NCBI GenBank assembly: GCA_021647885.1
Contig: JAKITV010000023.1
Coordinates: 1-36,205 of the forward strand
Direction of reading: 5' to 3'
Length of the DNA: 36,205 bases
DNA from: Flavobacteriaceae bacterium
GTDB lineage: Bacteria > Bacteroidota > Bacteroidia > Flavobacteriales > Flavobacteriaceae
The position numbers were made by a program, and so were the translations under genes. The notes beneath the pieces were generated by a model that was not told the DNA's origin, made no database searches, and worked only from the letters and a program-made list of their open reading frames with translations. Shown here piece after piece: positions 32,637 to 36,205 of the stretch. The first letter of the stretch is position 1. Each line of letters starts with the position of its first letter.

Positions 32637-34451
32637 TTAATTAAAAACATCTTTGGATATAGAAATTGTAAGCTCTTCTGTGTTCATCAAGGTTTTTGCT
32701 AGACCTTTTGTTTTTATCAATTCATAGGTATAGAAAAACTTCATTGTATGAATTTTACTTTCATAAAACCCATTAGGTTGATTACCATTATCTTTCTCTA
32801 AAACTTGTTTTGCTTCATTTGCAATTTTTAACCACTGCCAACCTATTACAATCGTTCCTAAAAAATCCATAAAAACCGTAGCATCTGCAAGAAAACGTTC
32901 AAAATTCCCTTTTTGTGCATGTGGCATTAAAGTTCCTAATACATTTTGTACTAAACCTAAATTTTCTAACAACACATTAGCATAAGGTTTTAAATCGCCA
33001 TGGTTATTTGCATCTTTAATTGTTTGCTGAATTTCTTCTGCTAATAATTCGACAGCCTTTCCATTATTAATCGTTACTTTTCTACCTAATAAATCTAAAG
33101 ATTGAATACCTGTAGTACCTTCATATAAAGCAATAATCCGTATATCCCGATAATATTGTTGTGGCATAAAATCCGAACAAAAACCATAACCTCCTAAAAT
33201 TTGAACTGCATTGCTTGTCGATTCTATTCCCTTTTCGGCTGGATATGTTTTTGCAATTGGAGTTAACAATTCTAATAACAAATTATACTTTTCTTTTTCT
33301 TCTACTGAAGTACTTGTTATTTCTTTATCAAAATAATTTGATGTTTGAAAAATTAAACTCAACGCCCCTTCTACTATTGCTTTTTGACTAAATAACAATC
33401 TTTTAATATCAGGATGATTAATGATTAACGTTTGCTCTTCATCAGCATTTTTTTGTCCTGAACGGTTTAATTTTCGTCCTTGAGGTCTTTCATTTGCATA
33501 TTTTAATGAGGAGTAATATGCAGCTGAAGCAATTGCTGCTCCCATTCTTCCTGTTGCGATACGAGCTTCGTTCATCATTTGAAACATATAGGATAAGCCT
33601 TTATTAGGTTCGCCAACAAGCCAGCCTCTACAATCGTTATTATCACCAAAAACAATATGAGTAGTACAATAGCCTTTTTGACCCATTTTTTCAAATTCTC
33701 CAACAATATCAGCACTATTATAAACTAACTCTCCATTTTGGATAGGTCGCTTTTTAGGAACCACAAATAACGAAACACCTTTTATGCCTTTTGGCGCACC
33801 TTCAATTCGTGCCAATACCAAATGCACAAAATTGCTGGAAAACTGGTGGTCTCCAGCCGAAATAAATATTTTTTGCCCTTTAATTAAATGGTAACCTTCG
33901 TTGGTTGGAGTTGCAGTTGTTTTAACATCAGAAAGCGAACTTCCAGCTTGAGGTTCGGTTAAACACATGGTGCCTCCCCAAGTTAAGTCTAACATCTTTG
34001 GCACATAAGTCTCTTTGAGTTCCTGACTACCAAAAGACAAAATTAAATTAGCCGAACCTGCAGTCAATCCAAAATAACCTGGAACATGATTATTGGCTGC
34101 TTCCATAATAAAATATGCCGCATGAAAAATGGTAGATGGCATTTGTATTCCTCCATCATCATAATCAAAGGAAGATCCTACCAATCCTAATTCGCCACCA
34201 ATTTTTAGTATGTTTTCAAATTGCGGATGCACGTTTATTTTTCCTTCCTTAAAATACGATGGTTTTTCATCCATATCTTTTATAAATGGAAATAATGCTG
34301 TATCGGAAAAAGTTTTAACCGAGTCTAAAAAAATATCGATAGAGGTTTTATCGTAATCGCTAAAACGGTCTCGAGTTAATAAGTCTTCGGTGTGATGCAC
34401 ATTATATAATAAGAACTTTAATGTGTCTATATCAATGTATTCGTTTTTCAT
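32637..34451 (-). CDS. Acyl-CoA dehydrogenase, large form with C-terminal extension
   Basis: A 604-residue FAD enzyme that makes the first double bond in beta-oxidation. It has the ACAD N-terminal, middle (CLTEPQAGSSLSDVKTTA, then GQKIFISAGDH) and C-terminal domains. The catalytic base is E444 in LYEGTTGIQSLDLLG, the place used by the short/medium-chain and DMSPC-like branch, followed by a C-terminal extension of about 140 residues that many such large forms carry. I use the ATG at 34451; the frame opens two codons earlier with a TTG. It lies 50 nt downstream of the dehydrogenase-like gene at 34508 and 28 nt upstream of the acyl-CoA synthetase. Electron transfer would go through ETF. Substrate chain length is unknown. 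Confidence 0.93.
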   Translation of the reverse strand: MKNEYIDIDTLKFLLYNVHHTEDLLTRDRFSDYDKTSIDIFLDSVKTFSDTALFPFIKDMDEKPSYFKEGKINVHPQFENILKIGGELGLVGSSFDYDDGGIQMPSTIFHAAYFIMEAANNHVPGYFGLTAGSANLILSFGSQELKETYVPKMLDLTWGGTMCLTEPQAGSSLSDVKTTATPTNEGYHLIKGQKIFISAGDHQFSSNFVHLVLARIEGAPKGIKGVSLFVVPKKRPIQNGELVYNSADIVGEFEKMGQKGYCTTHIVFGDNNDCRGWLVGEPNKGLSYMFQMMNEARIATGRMGAAIASAAYYSSLKYANERPQGRKLNRSGQKNADEEQTLIINHPDIKRLLFSQKAIVEGALSLIFQTSNYFDKEITSTSVEEKEKYNLLLELLTPIAKTYPAEKGIESTSNAVQILGGYGFCSDFMPQQYYRDIRIIALYEGTTGIQSLDLLGRKVTINNGKAVELLAEEIQQTIKDANNHGDLKPYANVLLENLGLVQNVLGTLMPHAQKGNFERFLADATVFMDFLGTIVIGWQWLKIANEAKQVLEKDNGNQPNGFYESKIHTMKFFYTYELIKTKGLAKTLMNTEELTISISKDVFN

Positions 34452-34507
34452 CCTCAAAAATTAAGAACCTAAATGTAGCTAATAAATTTTAAAAAATCTA
34501 ATACCAA

Positions 34508-35722
34508 TTAGTGCTCTATTCCATCAACATAATCTTGTAAATAAGAAAAACGAGAGGTAAGTTTTCCGTTTTCAGTCATTTTTGCTCTTTCTAAAACACC
34601 ATCTTTATCATTATTATAAAATGCTGGTATAACATACTCTAAAAACATGTCTCCAAAACCTCTACTTGCATTATCTGGTAATTCGCAAGGTAAATTATCA
34701 ACTGCCATTACTACAATTGCATTTTTGCTTTTATAATCAACCTCTGTTTCAGTTATTGGATCATAACCATAAATTGGATTTGCAATAGTTGAAGGACGAA
34801 TTGTAGAAGCAACAGGACCATCAATATCGCAACTTATGTCAGCAACAACTTTAATATTAAAATCTTTAGATTTAGCATCTTCTCGTGTAAACAAAAAAGG
34901 TGCTCCATCGCCATAAAAATGTCCAGCGATATACAAATCACTTACTTTTGCAAAGCGCATAAATGTAGATTTGTAATCTTCTGCATTATTAAAAAAATCA
35001 TTAATATCTAAAAGAATTCCGTCTTCACGTTCATTATAGTCCAATGCATCTATTTGTGTGTAAACGGCTTCATTAAACTCATTAGATAAATATTCTTCAA
35101 CTGACACTTCTTTAATCTTTAAATGGTCTAAAATTTCTTTAGCTCCATTTCCAACTCTACCTTTTCCTGTAAGCACTATTTTAATGTTTGGCAGTTTTAT
35201 TGTATCTAAAAAAGCTTCAAGTTCAGTTCTATTTTTGAAAGTTCCAGCTTTTGGTAAGTTAAAATCACCAAATTTTAAACCATAAGCTCTCAAACCATTG
35301 TATGCTCCTACAACTCCTGCATAATATCCAAATCCTATAAGTCTTAAATTATCTGAATTAACTATAGTTTCGTGATCATAAAATTCAATATTCTTTTCTA
35401 AAATTGCTTTCAACAGATTTCTATTGTATGGCTGTTTTTTTATGGTATGTGAAAAGAAGAAATATTTTTTATTCGGAATAAGTACTTCAATTGGTACTTC
35501 CTTTACACCAAGCATTACATCTGCATCTGAAACATCATCTGAAACTTGAAAGCCCAAATTGGAATATTCTTCATCTTTAAACACACGAATATCGCTCGAT
35601 TCTACAATAATTTCAGCTTTTGGAAAATCATTTATAATTTTTTGACAGGCTTGTGGAGATAATACAACACGACGATCTGGTGGATTTTTACGTTCTTTTA
35701 TTAATGCAAATTTTATGTTCAT
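34508..35722 (-). CDS. NAD(P)-dependent oxidoreductase of the alanine/saccharopine (lysine-forming) dehydrogenase family
   Basis: A 404-residue cytoplasmic enzyme with the alanine dehydrogenase/pyridine nucleotide transhydrogenase fold. The N-terminal half opens with MNIKFALIKERKNPPDRRV, which carries the KERKxxxRRV signature, and has a conserved FFFSHTIKKQ. GKGRVGNGA is the Rossmann dinucleotide loop, and the C-terminal half has VVADISCDIDGPVAST, a feature of lysine-ketoglutarate reductase (saccharopine dehydrogenase) relatives rather than alanine dehydrogenase. It could act in lysine breakdown or on another amino acid. I use the ATG at 35722 because the family signature starts directly there; the frame opens 15 codons earlier. 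It heads the minus-strand run with the acyl-CoA genes and is divergent from ssrA. Confidence 0.85.
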   Translation of the reverse strand: MNIKFALIKERKNPPDRRVVLSPQACQKIINDFPKAEIIVESSDIRVFKDEEYSNLGFQVSDDVSDADVMLGVKEVPIEVLIPNKKYFFFSHTIKKQPYNRNLLKAILEKNIEFYDHETIVNSDNLRLIGFGYYAGVVGAYNGLRAYGLKFGDFNLPKAGTFKNRTELEAFLDTIKLPNIKIVLTGKGRVGNGAKEILDHLKIKEVSVEEYLSNEFNEAVYTQIDALDYNEREDGILLDINDFFNNAEDYKSTFMRFAKVSDLYIAGHFYGDGAPFLFTREDAKSKDFNIKVVADISCDIDGPVASTIRPSTIANPIYGYDPITETEVDYKSKNAIVVMAVDNLPCELPDNASRGFGDMFLEYVIPAFYNNDKDGVLERAKMTENGKLTSRFSYLQDYVDGIEH

Positions 35723-35878
35723 TTGTAAGCTGTTAAGTTGTTGAGAAAAAAATCTACATATTAGCAATTTTGATTTCTTGCCACAAATACACGATTATAC
35801 ATTAAAAGTATTACTGAATACTGCAACTGAATACTGCCAACTAAAAAATGGTACATTTTTTGAGCGAAAATAAGATGA

Positions 35879-35912
35879 TTTGTAAGCTTATACAAACTTT
35901 TTGATAACTTTG
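35879..35912 (+). promoter_or_regulatory. Promoter of ssrA (tmRNA)
   Basis: TTTG at 35879-35882 and TAACTTTG at 35905-35912 match the Bacteroidota -33 and -7 elements with a spacing of 22. Transcription would start near 35918 and the roughly 30-nt 5' leader would be removed to leave the mature end at 35948. Confidence 0.65.
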
Positions 35913-35947
35913 CATTCTATCAATTTTGGATAGATTCTTTTAAAAAC

Positions 35948-36205
35948 GGGGTCGACTGGTTTTGACAGCGAGATTAATTGAATGGTAAGCACGTCGTGTA
36001 ATGACATTGAAACACGTTAAAGGCTAGATCAAATTTTAAACGGCGAGAATAACTACGCTTTAGCTGCATAATCTGAATTATAGTAAGATTAGCTTCGTCC
36101 TACTAGGTAGGAAAGCTTTATGTCTCCTGAAAGCCTTGATTAACGGCGTTCTCCTCGATAGTTATCGGGATTGAGACATCGTAAAAGTTAATATAGAAAG
36201 TAAAG
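35948..36205 (+). ncRNA. ssrA: tmRNA (3' part cut by the window end)
   Basis: Transfer-messenger RNA rescues stalled ribosomes and tags unfinished proteins for degradation. The mature 5' end GGGGTCGACTGG begins the acceptor/T-arm half, followed by pseudoknot sequence, and the tag reading frame is at 36042-36071. The tag reads GENNYALAA before TAA, so after the tRNA-borne alanine the peptide is AGENNYALAA. The NYALAA end is the ClpXP/ClpAP degron pattern. The 3' pseudoknots run off the window, and the closing T-arm and CCA end lie outside. The segment 36155-36169 shares 15 nt with the uvrB-leader palindrome. Confidence 0.96.

Noticed and set aside
35768-35820. Promoter for the minus-strand oxidoreductase gene.
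   Set aside because: The best -7-like sequence (TGTATTTG) has one mismatch and no -33 element lies at a proper distance, so I do not list it.

Overview
The window looks like a chromosomal segment of a marine or aquatic member of the Flavobacteriaceae (Bacteroidota). The evidence is strong AT richness, three large surface proteins with type B type IX secretion (T9SS) C-terminal domains, Bacteroidota-type promoters (TAnnTTTG at -7), A-rich leaders without Shine-Dalgarno sequences, DUF6090 proteins, and a tmRNA whose tag reads GENNYALAA. I cannot name the genus from sequence alone.

Layout. (1) Positions 1-10661 hold three co-oriented genes for giant secreted proteins. The first is cut by the window edge and carries a propeller-like N-terminus; the other two begin with a choice-of-anchor L domain. 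They contain 4, 2 and 11 copies of a module of about 95 residues with an acidic CDxDxDG motif, and each ends in a T9SS type B sorting domain. The last 696 nt of genes 1 and 2 are a gap-free near-duplicate. (2) Positions 10662-17123 hold a repeat-rich spacer, uvrB, a TerB-like gene convergent with it, an esterase remnant, sucC, lysA and a LuxR-type response regulator. (3) Positions 17248-20274 hold the partner propeller histidine kinase. A secreted protein made of two duplicated halves (20564) is transcribed divergently from it. (4) Positions 21403-28540 are an accessory-looking, all-plus-strand region: a frameshifted NTF2/SnoaL-like lipoprotein, an SGNH-like protein and an MBOAT O-acyltransferase (2 nt apart), a DUF418 membrane protein, a frameshifted DUF3179 lipoprotein, and two DUF6090 membrane proteins joined to it and to each other by identical 8-nt overlaps. 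(5) Positions 28576-36205 return to ordinary genes: slipin, a PD40 propeller protein, a possible small membrane protein, a cold-shock protein, a minus-strand run of acyl-CoA synthetase, acyl-CoA dehydrogenase and a lysine/alanine-dehydrogenase-like oxidoreductase, then ssrA (tmRNA), cut at its 3' end.

How the parts may work together. The T9SS array would supply large repetitive cell-surface proteins. The kinase and regulator form one signalling pair whose target is not shown; the divergent secreted protein is a candidate. The SGNH-MBOAT pair resembles two-component O-acylation systems that decorate exported polysaccharides, and the neighbouring DUF418 protein may belong to a second acyl-transfer fold, so 22224-26038 is the best candidate for an undescribed envelope-modification locus. 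The acyl-CoA synthetase and dehydrogenase would activate fatty acids and start their beta-oxidation.

Three genes are visibly broken (an esterase remnant and two lipoproteins with apparent single-base deletions). Several short inverted and dispersed repeats lie in gene leaders. There are no rRNA or tRNA genes, CRISPR arrays or transposases in the window.
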